Assembly: GCF_024139115.2 (NCBI RefSeq)
Contig: NC_085141.1
Location: 222,814,307 to 222,878,306, forward strand
Origin: Armigeres subalbatus
Taxonomy: Eukaryota > Arthropoda > Insecta > Diptera > Culicidae
Direction: 5' to 3'
DNA length: 64,000 bases
The position numbers and the translations under genes were made by a program. The notes under the pieces are model-generated. The model saw only the letters and a program-made list of their open reading frames with translations. It searched no databases and was not told the DNA's origin. This document shows, in pieces, positions 1 to 9,510 of the stretch (its first letter is position 1; every line of letters starts with the position of its first letter).

Positions 1-38
1 ACCGCACAGCTAAGAAGGGCCCCTTATAGTTATAGTTT

Positions 39-330
39 TTACTTTTTTGAATAGTTCATCAAACTCTTCTGCCATTGTTGAGTATTGCTCATTCGAGATA
101 TAACAGAAATGTAATTTATAAAGATATTTTTGTCTGATTGTGTTACTGCCCATTCGTACAACTCCCGAGGAGTCTTAATAGTATTTCCATAATCTTTGGC
201 AAGACTTACTCGTTTTGCCATTCGTTTGAGAGAGCCACCAATCGCTTCGCAAGGGCCTTTTCCGTGCGATGTTGCAAAAAAAGTGCCATTCTGCTTCTGG
301 TGACCACGTGACCACGGCGTCCCCTTCTAG
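39..330 (-). pseudogene. Fragment of a transposon-type ORF with an ATSHGKGPCEAIGG motif
   Basis: The minus strand stays open from about 330 to a stop at 39. Reading upstream of the first ATG (221) gives GTFFATSHGKGPCEAIGGSL, then KRMAKRV and TPRELYEWA. I recall the pattern (A)TSHGKGxCDGxGGxxKR followed by xTPxELxEWA from uncharacterised, often multicopy, arthropod and cnidarian proteins. I cannot place it in a named superfamily. The fragment has no start of its own and no flanking domain, and it ends at a stop, so it reads as a relic. The function is unknown. Confidence 0.45.
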
Positions 331-410
331 CTTTCAGAGGAAATCTCCTCTCTTTAAATTTTTAACATTCAGATAATTTTAGATTTTTAACATTTTTAAC
401 ATTATTTTAG

Positions 411-820
411 ATGGCTCGGAGATCCATAGTATTACATACCAATCGTCTATGATCGGCGAATTGAGGTGATGTCTGTGTTTTTGAGTGCACAAAATCTAAC
501 CCATTTTGCGGTACTTATCCTTATCCTTATTTGCTTCCATTTTGTTGCATTTAGTGGGAAAACCTGTTTCCTATTGAAGCATATTGTTTTGTATTGATAA
601 TTTCATTTATCGGACAATGGACTCAAAAGAAATAAAGGCAAACATACTATTTTACATACAAAAAATTTAAATAGTCTAGCTATTTTAGTGGCACCTATTC
701 TCAACCATCAATTGCAATGCATCAAGACTGAATCGGACTATAGACTCAAAATTTTTGGCAAAAATACTATTTTTCCATATTACACAAGAAAGTCGCCGAT
801 ACCGCTAGGTGGATTAATCA
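411..820 (+). repeat. Degraded copy of the hairpin-ended GCCTTTCTCG repeat family
   Basis: The stretch from 411 (ATGGCTCGGAGATCCATAGT) through GAATTGAGGTGATGTCTGTG matches the left part of the copy at 9,511-10,230. The stretch around 685-820 matches that copy's right part, ending CCGCTAGGTGGATTAATC. The GT tract is reduced to a few bases and there is at most one ~165 bp unit. It is the most diverged of four copies in the window. Confidence 0.6.
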
Positions 821-903
821 ATGTTCTTCTCCAATAAATTCTGACTACACCACTGCAAATAAAAAAAAACTTAAGTTTTCTGTTATTTGATTTTTTTTGT
901 GGT

Positions 904-955
904 GATTCGATTATCCGGAGTGAAAATGAAATCGATACTCCAGATAATCGAGTCC
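904..955. repeat. Short imperfect inverted repeat (GATTCGATTATCCGGAGT stem)
   Basis: GATTCGATTATCCGGAGT at 904-921 pairs with ACTCCAGATAATCGAGTCC at 937-955 with few mismatches and a 15-nt loop. It may be the end of a small foldback element. I see no target duplication. Confidence 0.4.
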
Positions 956-1704
956 GACCTGTATTACAATTGAATATCACTTCAATTTCGTTTCGGCAAC
1001 ATTTGCCCGTTTTCAAAGCAATTATTTATTTTTTTGTAAACTCTATTGTTTTTAAGTTACTTCGATACAAAAAGTCAAAGAAAATATAAACCCTTTTCAA
1101 ATGTTGGTCCACAAATATGTTAGATTATGCTAAATTGCTCCCTAAACAAATTTTCATACGTCAAAAATGTGTCGTTGGTTTATGATAGGCTGCTGAACCT
1201 ATATTTGGCGCTGTAGGCATAAAACACGCTGATAAATTTTTACTCAATATGGACACGGAAAAAGTTTTTGTTAGAAAAACTTTTTTTCCTTAAATATGTC
1301 ACAGGAACATTATTCCCAGAAAAGTTAGATAATTGAAATACCTATCTGCAGAAAAAATTTCATCGATTTCTGAGATGAGGTTTTTTTGTAATATCGATTT
1401 TAATTTTTTAAACTAATTTTTTTCAGTGTACAAATCGTTTTATTATTTTTTGGATATTTTTCCAAAAAACTTCAGGGAATTTCACGACAGCCGCCATACA
1501 ACACTTTTTTGTATGTCTTGTCATTTTAGAGTTACATCGATTTTTTCAAAATCAATGAAAAAAAATTAGGTCCTTATCAAATGTTACTCTTGACAATTTT
1601 TGAAAAACTAAGTATGCAGAGTGGCTTAAAAATACCATATCTTTATGCCTACCAAGTTTCATTGGATTCTGAGATGGTGCTGCCATCCCCATAGAAGAGT
1701 TGGC
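956..1704. other. AT-rich intergenic stretch, nothing recognised
   Basis: The sequence is AT-rich with runs of T and no credible coding frame. It may contain old repeat debris, but I cannot assign any of it. Confidence 0.4.
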
Positions 1705-2215
1705 GCGAAATTCGTCTTCTTACTTTTCGTTCCTCCGTCCTCATTTCTCACTTCTTACTACTCCATTCTCACAGCTCACCTCTCACTCTTCGTTTCTCCC
1801 ACACCATTTACTTCTTACTTCTCTCTTCGCACATCTTGCTTCTCACCTACCTCTTCCCACTACTCACTTCTAGCTATTCATAAATCTTTTCTCACTACGC
1901 ACATCTCTTTTTACATGTCGCACTTCTCATTTTTAATTCATCTCTTCTCACTTAAAGCCTCTTATATCTCATATCTGACTTTTCATTTCTTACTTATCAC
2001 TTTTCACTTCTCACTACTGCTTCGCACTTCAAACTTCTCACATCTAACTTCTCACTTCTCACTTCTAACTATTCATTTCTCAATTCGCACATCTCACTTC
2101 TCGTTTTTTACTTTTCACTCCTCACTGCTCACTTATAACTTCTTATATCTCACTTCTGACGTATCGTTTCTCACTTATAACTTTTCTAACTTTTAACTTC
2201 TCATGTTTCATTTTG
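1705..2215. repeat. Degenerate CACTTCTCACT minisatellite
   Basis: Dozens of diverged copies of a ~10-12 bp pyrimidine-rich unit (TTCTCACTTCTCACT) run through this stretch. They keep a 183-codon plus-strand frame open, rich in S, F, L, T and H. That frame is repeat-driven and not a gene. The same repeat recurs at 2,636-2,823 and, on the other strand, at about 26,440-26,580. Confidence 0.8.
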
Positions 2216-2635
2216 TATTCCTTAGAGTAAAATCAGCAGCAGTGAGTCAAATCGTTCGGGGCTGTCAGTTTGAATATGAATCTGAAACATTAATTTTCCC
2301 AGCAGCTGTTCTAGAATCATTTTTTATACCAGTCACCTGTCAAAAAATAAAACTGGTATAACGCTCAGTTATATTTTCCACGAATGAATCAAGAGATTCA
2401 AATATTTTTCTATTGTTTTGGTGTATGAATGCGTTATTTTATCTACGGATAAATTCACTTTGCAATTACGGCGCCTTTCTTGGCAGCCACATAATGGTTT
2501 CATTTGATTGAAAATATGAAAAACATGAATGGAACACTGTTGGGGAAACCAGCGAGTTTGTTCTATTTTGCTCCAGATTCAAACTAGAATAGTGGTCGGA
2601 AATTTGGAAAGAAACTGAATCACTACTGATTTCAC
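2216..2635. other. Unassigned sequence between two minisatellite blocks
   Basis: No coding frame is seen. A small hairpin is present at about 2,326-2,360, where TTATACCAGT and ACTGGTATAA flank an ~18-nt loop. Because the same minisatellite lies on both sides, this stretch may be an insertion into a single larger array, but no target duplication was found. Confidence 0.3.
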
Positions 2636-2823
2636 TCTTACTTTCTACTTCATACTTCTAATTTCTCACTATTCTCTTCTTATTTCTCTCTTCCCACTAC
2701 TCATTTCTCACTTATTACTTCGCACTTCTCACTACTCATTTCTCACTTCTCAATTCTATCTATTCACTTCTCGCTTCCTATTTATCACTCCTCACTCATC
2801 ACTTTTCACATCCAACTTTTAAC
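2636..2823. repeat. Second block of the CACTTCTCACT minisatellite
   Basis: Same degenerate unit as at 1,705-2,215. It ends where the TA-flanked inverted-repeat element begins. Confidence 0.75.
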
Positions 2824-3150
2824 TACAGACCCCATTCGATTTTGGCAACCCATTTTTTTTTCTATTTTTTTTTTGTGTTGCTTAAAACCCACGTAAATAT
2901 CGTAATCCTCGTAAAAAAATTGGTTAGACCCCTAAACCGACGCAAAAAAAATGTTAAAAAATCGAGTAATTTTTTTTTTTCAATATTGAAATTTTTCTAA
3001 AAAACCCAGATTAATCCACCTAGCGGTGATGGTGCCTTTCTCGACCTTCGTAAAATGTGTGCGCTTGAAAAAAGATGAGCTAGTGGCTAGGAGTAAACAA
3101 GACAAATTTCTTTGTCCGTTCTATGAAAATCAGATTATTTATGGCAAAGA

Positions 3151-3337
3151 TATTGTAGATCCAGTTGAAAACCGAAAATCATATTTTGTCCCATTTCCGG
3201 ATGTCGCAACTGCATCGCGAGTGGTGCCCGACTATGGCACAGTTGCGCACTACTCGCGATGCAGTTGCAACATCCGGAAATGCGAGAAAATGCGATTTCG
3301 CGGGACCTCGGTTCGGTTTTCAGCTTGATCTACAATA
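3151..3337. repeat. Foldback insert with a 34-bp near-perfect stem
   Basis: The arms 3,193-3,226 and 3,248-3,281 are inverted copies with two mismatches and a 21-nt loop. A looser outer stem extends to TATTGTAGATC (3,151) and GATCTACAATA (to 3,338). The insert is absent from the other copies of the host repeat, so it is probably a separate small foldback element. Confidence 0.6.
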
Positions 3338-3714
3338 TGCTAATAAGAATTTCGACATTTTTGTTTCCTTTTCCAATCTTTTGACGTACATAACCCTGTT
3401 TTATTTCACCCAGTCATATATTTTAAGGATATCACTTTTGGATGTTAGTTGAACTGAAGCTCCGACTACACAAAAGAAAACGAAAATGTCATTCCCATCA
3501 CGCGAGCGGAGGGCAATATTTGTTATGATATAAATCTCAGACCGTCTTTCTGCCAAACTCCCGTATGAAGTGGGAGAGACAGAGACATCATCTCAGTTCG
3601 TCGAGCTGAATCGATTGGTATATAACACTATGGGTCTCCAGGCCTTCTGTAAAAGTTTGGTTTTTGGAGCGAACATACAGCCTTTTCGTATAAAAGGCTA
3701 AAATGGTGTTTCAG

Positions 3715-4681
3715 CCATATCTTCCGATCCCATAGTCCGATCTAGCCAATTTTCAATAGGAAACAATGGGACAGGATTCTGCGTCGAATGCAACTTGTTT
3801 CGTGTGAATCGATTAAGGTTAGGTGTCCGAAAAATAGGTGACATTTTTTGTGATTTTTATAAAAAAAGGTATTTTGGTCATAACTTCCAATCCCATAGTC
3901 CGACCTGTCCAATTTTTAATAGGAAACAATGGGAGAGGATTTTGCGTCGAATGCAATTTGTTGCGAGCAAATCGGTTGAGAATAAGTGCCTGAAAAATGA
4001 GTGACATTTCTTACGCAATATTTTCGTATGAATTTGTATTTTGGCCTTAACTCTCGATCCCATAGTCCGATCTGGCCAATTTCAAATAAGAAATAATGGG
4101 ACAGGATTCTGCGTCGAATGCAACTTGTTGCGAGCAAATCGGTTGAGGATAAGTGCCCGAAAAATGAGTGACATTTTTACACGATTTTTCGTATGATTTT
4201 GTGTTTTGGCCATAACTTTTGATCCCATAGTCCGATCTGGCCAATTTCAAATAGAAAATAATAGGACAGGATTCTGCGTCGAATGCAACTTGTTGCGAGC
4301 AAATCAGTTGAGGATAAGTGCCCGAAAAATGAGTGACATTTTTACGCGATTTTTCGTATGATTTTGTATTTTGGCCATAACTTTTGATCCCATAGTCTGA
4401 TCTCGCCAATTTCAAATAGGAAACAATGGGACAGGATTCTGCGTTGAATGCAACTTGTTGCGAGCAAATCGGTTGAGGATAAGTGCCCGAAAAATGAGTG
4501 ACATTTTCTACGCGTTTTTTTCAAATGAATTTGTATTTTGGCCATAACTCTCGATCCCATAGTCCGATCTGGCCAATTTCAAATAGGAAACAATGGGACA
4601 GGATTCTGCGTCGAATGCAACTTGTTGCGAGCAAATCGGTTGAGGATAAGTGCCCGAAAAATGAGTGACATTTTGTTGAGT
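3715..4681. repeat. Tandem array of six ~165 bp units
   Basis: The landmark CATAGTCCGA recurs at 3,731, 3,894, 4,061, 4,226, 4,391 and 4,558, giving periods of 163-167 bp. Each unit contains GGCCAATTTCAAATAGGAAA, then ATGGGACAGGATTCTGCGTC and GCGAGCAAATCGGTTGAGGA. The same unit occurs three times in the 9.5-10.2 kb copy and once in the 31 kb copy. Confidence 0.85.
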
Positions 4682-4689
4682 AGTTTTGC

Positions 4690-4720
4690 GCACACACACA
4701 CACACACACACACATACACA

Positions 4721-4754
<34 letters not shown>
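4690..4754. repeat. (CA)n microsatellite
   Basis: About 32 CA units with a few CATA interruptions. The same position in the sister copy at 9.6 kb is a GT tract, so this is part of the element family and not a random microsatellite. Confidence 0.9.
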
Positions 4755-4758
<4 letters not shown>

Positions 4759-5091
4759 TCACCTCGATTCGTCGAACTGAGTCGATTGGTATATAACACT
4801 ATGGGTCTCCGGGCCTTCTATAAAAAGTTTGTTTTTGGAGCGATCATATAGCCTTTACCGTATACTTAGTATACGAGAAAGGCAAAAAATGATTAGACCC
4901 CGAAATTGACAAAAAAAATTTTAAAAAACCGCCCGAAAATTTAAAAAAAAAATTCGCGTAAAACAGGGTCACAGTGTTTCCAGCGTCATAAAAAGTGAAG
5001 AAATGTTGAAGTATCATGGGAAAACAAAAACCATTTGATTTTGGCAACATAAATGTTCCGAACGTGTTTCCAAAATCGAATGGGGTCTGTA

Positions 5092-5700
5092 TATAGTGCA
5101 TGAAGCTGTTTCGGGGCTGTCCATATACCACATGGACATGTTTAGGTCAGTTTCAGATACCCCCCTCCTCCAGCGTGGACAATACTTCATATAAATTTTC
5201 AAAAATTTGTATGAACCATGGACAGTCGACATACGATACCTCAAGTAATTTATGAAATCCAAAATAAATTTCCGAAACAATTTTCAGATAAATTTCGTGG
5301 GAAATCTTTGGATCGATTTATCTCGGAATTTATATAAGTATTCTTGATGTAATTTCCGCGGGAATTCCTGGAGGAACTCGAAGAAGGGAAATTTTGATGT
5401 TGTACCAGAAAAAAATGGGTACTTTCGGAAGGAATTTATTCTGAGAGAATTTTCGGCAGAATTTCAAGTATGTACACTTAAACAAAGACTCGAAATACGG
5501 TAATTCATTTTATCGAAAAGATCAATGATCTGTAAATTTACGGATGTTTCGTTAATTTCGTTAATTTAATTTAATTTGAACCTGTAAATAAAATTACTGA
5601 ATTTCGGTGATATTTTAATAATTTACAAATAGCTGTGAAAAAAACCACCGATGAACATTTAAAAGAGCTGTTTCACATATTTCGGTTAAATACTAAGCTG
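5092..5700. other. Unassigned AT-rich sequence
   Basis: No gene is seen. CTGTCCATATACCACATGGAC near 5,115 and ATGAACCATGGACAGTCGAC near 5,212 form a weak inverted pair around a C-rich patch, resembling small MITEs, but the arms are too short to support a call. A single GGGAATTCCTGGAGGAACTC at 5,351 foreshadows the next minisatellite. Confidence 0.3.
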
Positions 5701-5734
5701 AAAAATCGGTAAACGCAAACAACTTCGAAAAATC

Positions 5735-6312
5735 ATGGAGGCAACTCAGATTGAATGAGTATTTCCTAATGAATTTCGAAATCCCGCAGTCAATGACACT
5801 GTCTGCTCGAAATTACTTGAATTATCAAGGGACTCCCGGAAGAACTCCCTGAGCAACTTTCGAAGAAATTCTTGGAGAAACTTCCGAAAAAAATTCTTGA
5901 ATAAATTTACCTGAAGAATTTTAATGGAACTTCTGAAGGAAATCATGGAGGAACTTCAGGAAGTATTCCTGAAGAGGAGGAACTCCTGAAGAAACTTACG
6001 GATGAACTCTTAGAGGAACCTACGAGGAAATTCTTGAAGAAGCTTTTTGGGGGATTGCTGGAGGAATTTGAATGAAAATGTGTGAGGATTTCCGGGAAGA
6101 ATTCCTGGAGGAGCTTCCCGAGTAATTCGTGGAGGAACTTCCAAATTAATTCTTGAAGGAACTTCCAAAGGAGCTCTTGGAGGAACTTTAGAAGAATTTT
6201 TTGAAACAACTTTCTGAGAAATTGCTGGATAAATTCTCCAGGAATTCCCGAAGGAACTTCTTGAGGAACTCCTGGAAGAACTTCTAGAGAAATTCCTGGA
6301 GGAACTTCCGTA
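5735..6312. repeat. GAATTCCTGGAGGAACTTCC-type degenerate minisatellite
   Basis: Repeated diverged copies of AATTCCTGGAGGAACTTC occur throughout. They keep minus-strand frames open (5,943-6,431, 162 codons), giving a leucine-rich FLQELLxKFLQEL pattern that looks like a coiled coil. The pattern follows from the repeat and is not evidence of a protein. The array ends just before GCCAGCCTAGGGCTGAAAGT (about 6,333), followed by AATAAAG (about 6,359), which may be the 3' end of an unidentified retroelement. Confidence 0.75.
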
Positions 6313-7790
6313 GGAGACGGATCGGAGACGAGCCAGCCTAGGGCTGAAAGTCTCCTTAATAAAGATACAAAAAAATGTTCCGGGGAAATCCTGGAGTACG
6401 CCGCTGCCAGTAAAAAATTCAATCGGCGCACAGGTCTAATAAAAAGCGTTTAGCAAAGAAACGTCAAAAATCCATCAAAAAAGCTGCAAAAAATATTTTG
6501 GCCAAGTTCTTTTATCTGGGACTTACAAATTTTCATTAGCTTAAGCCGCTTTCAATTTTGCGAAAAAAAATGATTTTAAACCAAAAAAACGGGTGGCGCA
6601 TTCTATTCAGGTATCCCCTACTCCTACATTTATTCCACACATGGAGAAGGCTCCGCTTCTATATTCGGCTGAAGCAGATGTGCTCACCAAAATCGAAATA
6701 CTGGATTTACCGATAAACTAACACATAGTTTTGAAAGATTTTTAAAAACTTTTGCATGCGGTAAAAGTTTTTTTTTTTTTAATCATAAGAGTTGATGCTT
6801 TGTATACTCTAATCACTCCCTTCTACTGAGCAAGTGGTAAGCTGCGAACTAGATAAAAGGGATATGTCCGCATAAGAAATGTGTTGCAATAAAATAAAAC
6901 GAAGACAATAAATGTCTCCAACGAAGGTGTCTTGACGTACCTCTCGGTTTTGGCATAAAAAATAGTAGCTTTCTTGTGGTGTGTAGCAGGTGGCCAGGCG
7001 ACTAACCTTCTATATACGACTAGATATCACGTAGGCTTTCATGTTGACACCTTTCGCCGTCTAAATGAGGGTTTATATCATCTGAAATTATATCATCATC
7101 GCTTCCTAACAGCGAACAGATGGCATATCTTCTCTGAACGGGTAGAATCGCTTAATTTTGTAGCCAATGTATTTTCGAGTCACATTGTCACTAGTCACTT
7201 TTTATTCACACTTTTGGAAAGGCTGGAAAGACTACGTGAGTGGCACATCTCTGGCTGCATTTGGTCCCATGTTTCGTGGGTATGTGGATAAACTCGTGAT
7301 GAATTCAAAACATGATTTTTATAAATCGCCTGATTGTCCATCTCGTCAAAGTATTTACGCATCTATCGTCACGTGACAGTAAATAGCTTCACATGAAGGA
7401 GCAGAAGGGTGTTTTTGCTTAGGTAGGCATAATAAGTTAAAATTATTTAATAAAAAAATGTGTCAGGAGTAAACGGCAGTAGTTCCACTGTCTCTGCCGA
7501 CTGATGCACCACAACAAACAAAACTCTTCTTCCATGCCCAGCTTTGAAAAATCATAACTTTGAATTCAACTAGAAGACTATAATTCAATGCTAATGGTTT
7601 CAATCGGCAATGAGGTATTATTCGAAAAGTTATCACTCGGTAATGATTCTAATCGCTTGGTGCTTTCTTTATCTTTCCGAAAAGAGTATTCTAAGAGAGA
7701 ACAAAAACATTTCTTTTGTTATCTGAAGTTTCCAAGCAGTCGAAAATACTAGAAAGTAAACTAAACTGAAGCTACCAACAAGCGAGAAAG
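6313..7790. other. Unassigned sequence; short unsupported ORFs only
   Basis: The longest frame is 105 codons on the plus strand (6,974-7,291). It overlaps another frame and shows no family motif I recognise. I see no promoter, RNA gene or repeat structure that I can defend. Confidence 0.3.
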
Positions 7791-8500
7791 ACGTTTAATG
7801 CAAATGGGGCAAATTCTACTGAAATCCGGGCCCGTATAACAATGAGCGGACGCCAACTAGCCGCTGCCTTCGAGTGCTGGAACGAAGCATCCATCACGCC
7901 CTCCTTTGTTGCGTGCTTCCGCTGCGGTAGTCGTCAGTCGTCAGAAACATCAAAACATCTCTGCGAGTGCCAAGAATGTGTAAGAAGAGGCAAAACAGTT
8001 GTTTTCCTTAGAGTCCTGCCACTTTAGTTTTTTCTCGTCCTTCATGCTTCTTGGGGTCTCCAATAAGCATTGCGTGCAAAGGCGTAGGATTGCCAATCCG
8101 GAGATGGCGAGTTCGATTCTCGGTCCGGTCACAAGATAAATATTCATACATTGGCGGCCATAGAAAAGCGTTCAATTAATAACTGTGGAAATGCTAATAG
8201 AACCGAACACTAAGTTGAAAAGCAGGCCAAGTTCTGGTTGGAATGTAGAGCCATAGAAGAGAAAATGGAGATTCTTCTTGCTACTTGCTCTTCAGAAACC
8301 GAATTTTACACTTCCACTTTCATCAAGGACTGCATTGTAAAGAGAAAACCACTGTCTAACGATTGAAGTATTGTGGCATTGTGTGTTGGTTGTTTGAGTC
8401 CCATTTCCATGTCGGCTAAGTATGGTACGTAGTTAAGTTGTAGCTCGTTCCAAACCGCAATGTTGATTTGGTCCTGGTATTAATATTTGTCATCCGTTCA
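7790..8500 (+). repeat. Diverged duplicate of the 24,150-24,530 sequence, interrupted by a SINE
   Basis: GAGCGGACGCCAACTAGCCG, then CTGGAACGAAGCATCC, matches GAACGGACGCGAAATCCCCA, then CTGAAACGAAACATC, at about 24,180. After the SINE, CCGAATTTTACACTTCCACT (8,299) matches GCCAAATTTTACACTACCGC, and TTCCAAACCGCAATGTTGAT (8,449) matches TTCGAACCGCAATGTTAGTT (about 24,464). The order and spacing agree. Whether this is an old repeat family or a local duplication is unknown. No frame is conserved. Confidence 0.5.
8050..8275 (+). mobile_element. Feilai-like SINE
   Basis: A tRNA-related head carries a B-box-like GAGTTCGATTCTCGG (about 8,110). It is followed by the shared body: CATTGGCGGCCATAGAAAAG, TTCAATTAATAACTGTGGAA, ACACTAAGTTGAAAAGCAGG and an AGAAGAGAAAA tail. 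The same body occurs on the minus strand at 28,038-28,132. The copy at 24.2 kb lacks this segment, which supports an insertion. The family name rests on memory of Aedes tRNA SINEs with this tail. It is a non-autonomous, Pol III-type retroelement. Confidence 0.7.
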
Positions 8501-8670
8501 TTTTACAGGAACAAAGTTTTTAAAAGATGTATGCCATTCGAAAACAGATAGTATAGCTTCTAATTACACCCTGTCAATAGAAGAATAAGTTAGAAGTTAA
8601 TTGATTATAGATTATAGATTATAGCATTTGTTTTACAATAGAGTCTATATGTTGACTCCAAAAACAAACT

Positions 8671-8874
8671 CTAACTTTCAACTACTTAGTGACTGAGTAA
8701 AATTGTAATGCCATTTCTTTTCTTCCCACGAAAATTTTACTCAGTTTCCGTCAAAAGCAGAACCACTCATAGTTTTGAGTGGACCCGCTTTTGAAGAAAA
8801 TTGAGTAAAATTTCCGTGGGAAAAAAAGAGAGGGCTATACAATTTTGCTCAGTCACTGAGTAAGTGAAAGTTAG
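8671..8874. mobile_element. Fully palindromic MITE, ~102-bp arms
   Basis: CTAACTTTCAACTACTTAGT at the left end is matched by the reverse complement of the right end (to GTTAG at 8,874). The pairing continues, with scattered mismatches, to a centre near 8,772 (CCACTCATAGTTTTGAGTGG). Transcribed, it would form one long hairpin. The bases just left (8,642-8,670, CTATATGTTGACTCCAAAAA) match the left part of the GCCTTTCTCG repeat, so the palindrome may have landed in a fragment of that family. Confidence 0.7.
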
Positions 8875-9510
8875 CGTGTATGTGATTTTGTGATTGAGCG
8901 ATCACTGTGGCAACATTGAAAGCAGCTTCAATTCAGTTTTGGAAACCGAAAAAAGCTTTCAAATTAATTTTTAAGTCTCCCATCATCTGTACAGGCTTTT
9001 CCCTCGAATACTGTGTTTTTTTCATTTCTCAAAGAAAAGGATTGTTTGTGTCGGGGATAAAAAGTTTATCATTTTACTTTACATATTTATAAGACATAAA
9101 GGTGCGTTTGCTTTTCATCTTTTTGTTTCGGCTAACAATCTGTGCACTATAAGCATGGCCACATTCTGTGGTGGTAAAGTGTAGGGTCTTCGCAAAACCG
9201 CATGAACCTTTAATAATCCACCTTATTTTTTTGCTCGTCACATTGAGCTTAGGTACAAACCGTCGGTTTGGAGCTAAAGATACTTTGTTTAGTATGATTA
9301 AGCAGTACCACACCGCAGGTCAGAGGTTAATGTAATTTATTTTCATTTCCACCGTTTTTCCTCTGCAGCCTTAAAGCTACTGAAAGGTTTTATTTTAGAA
9401 GGATTGCGCTGCCGTACAGCATGAAACATTCATCAGATCTGTTTATTCAACATGCTGTGAACGCATATGCATTATTTTATGATTAAGTCATAATGATGTA
9501 ATCGTAACGT
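8875..9510. other. Unassigned AT-rich sequence
   Basis: Two short overlapping frames (61 and 79 codons) show no recognisable domain. Nothing else can be supported. Confidence 0.3.

Larger units (their letters stand above)
3001..4887 (-). repeat. Hairpin-ended GCCTTTCTCG repeat, long copy with six internal units
   Basis: This matches the 9,511-10,230 copy in reverse. One end is AAACCCAGATTAATCCACC, with TAGCGGTG and then GGTGCCTTTCTCG. The other end is the hairpin GCCTTTACCGTATACTTAGTATACGAGAAAGGC (about 4,851-4,883). Between them lie a foldback insert (3,151-3,337), six ~165 bp tandem units, a CA tract and a conserved flank (GACATCACCTCGATTCGTCG, then TATATAACACTATGGGTCTC). No protein frame spans it. 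Confidence 0.75.
2826..5089. mobile_element. TA-flanked inverted-repeat element (CAGACCCCATTCGATTTTGG ends), with a nested repeat
   Basis: The left end CAGACCCCATTCGATTTTGG (from 2,826) is matched by the reverse complement of 5,066-5,089; one mismatch is seen over about 24 bp. Both ends are flanked by TA (2,824-2,825 and 5,090-5,091). A TA duplication with CAG-starting ends fits Tc1/mariner-type MITEs. Only ~180 bp on the left and ~200 bp on the right belong to this element. The middle is filled by the hairpin-ended repeat at 3,001-4,887. No transposase is seen, so it is non-autonomous. A second copy of the TTTGATTTTGGCAACA core lies at 5,033-5,049. Confidence 0.7.

Noticed and set aside
1645..2196. 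183-codon plus-strand frame
   Set aside because: It covers the CACTTCTCACT minisatellite and encodes its repeat; no protein features.
4508..4799. Frames containing VCVCVCVC
   Set aside because: Translation of the CA/GT tract and the 165-bp units.
5943..6431. 162-codon minus-strand frame with a leucine-zipper look
   Set aside because: The heptad-like pattern comes from the GAATTCCTGGAGGAACTTCC minisatellite.
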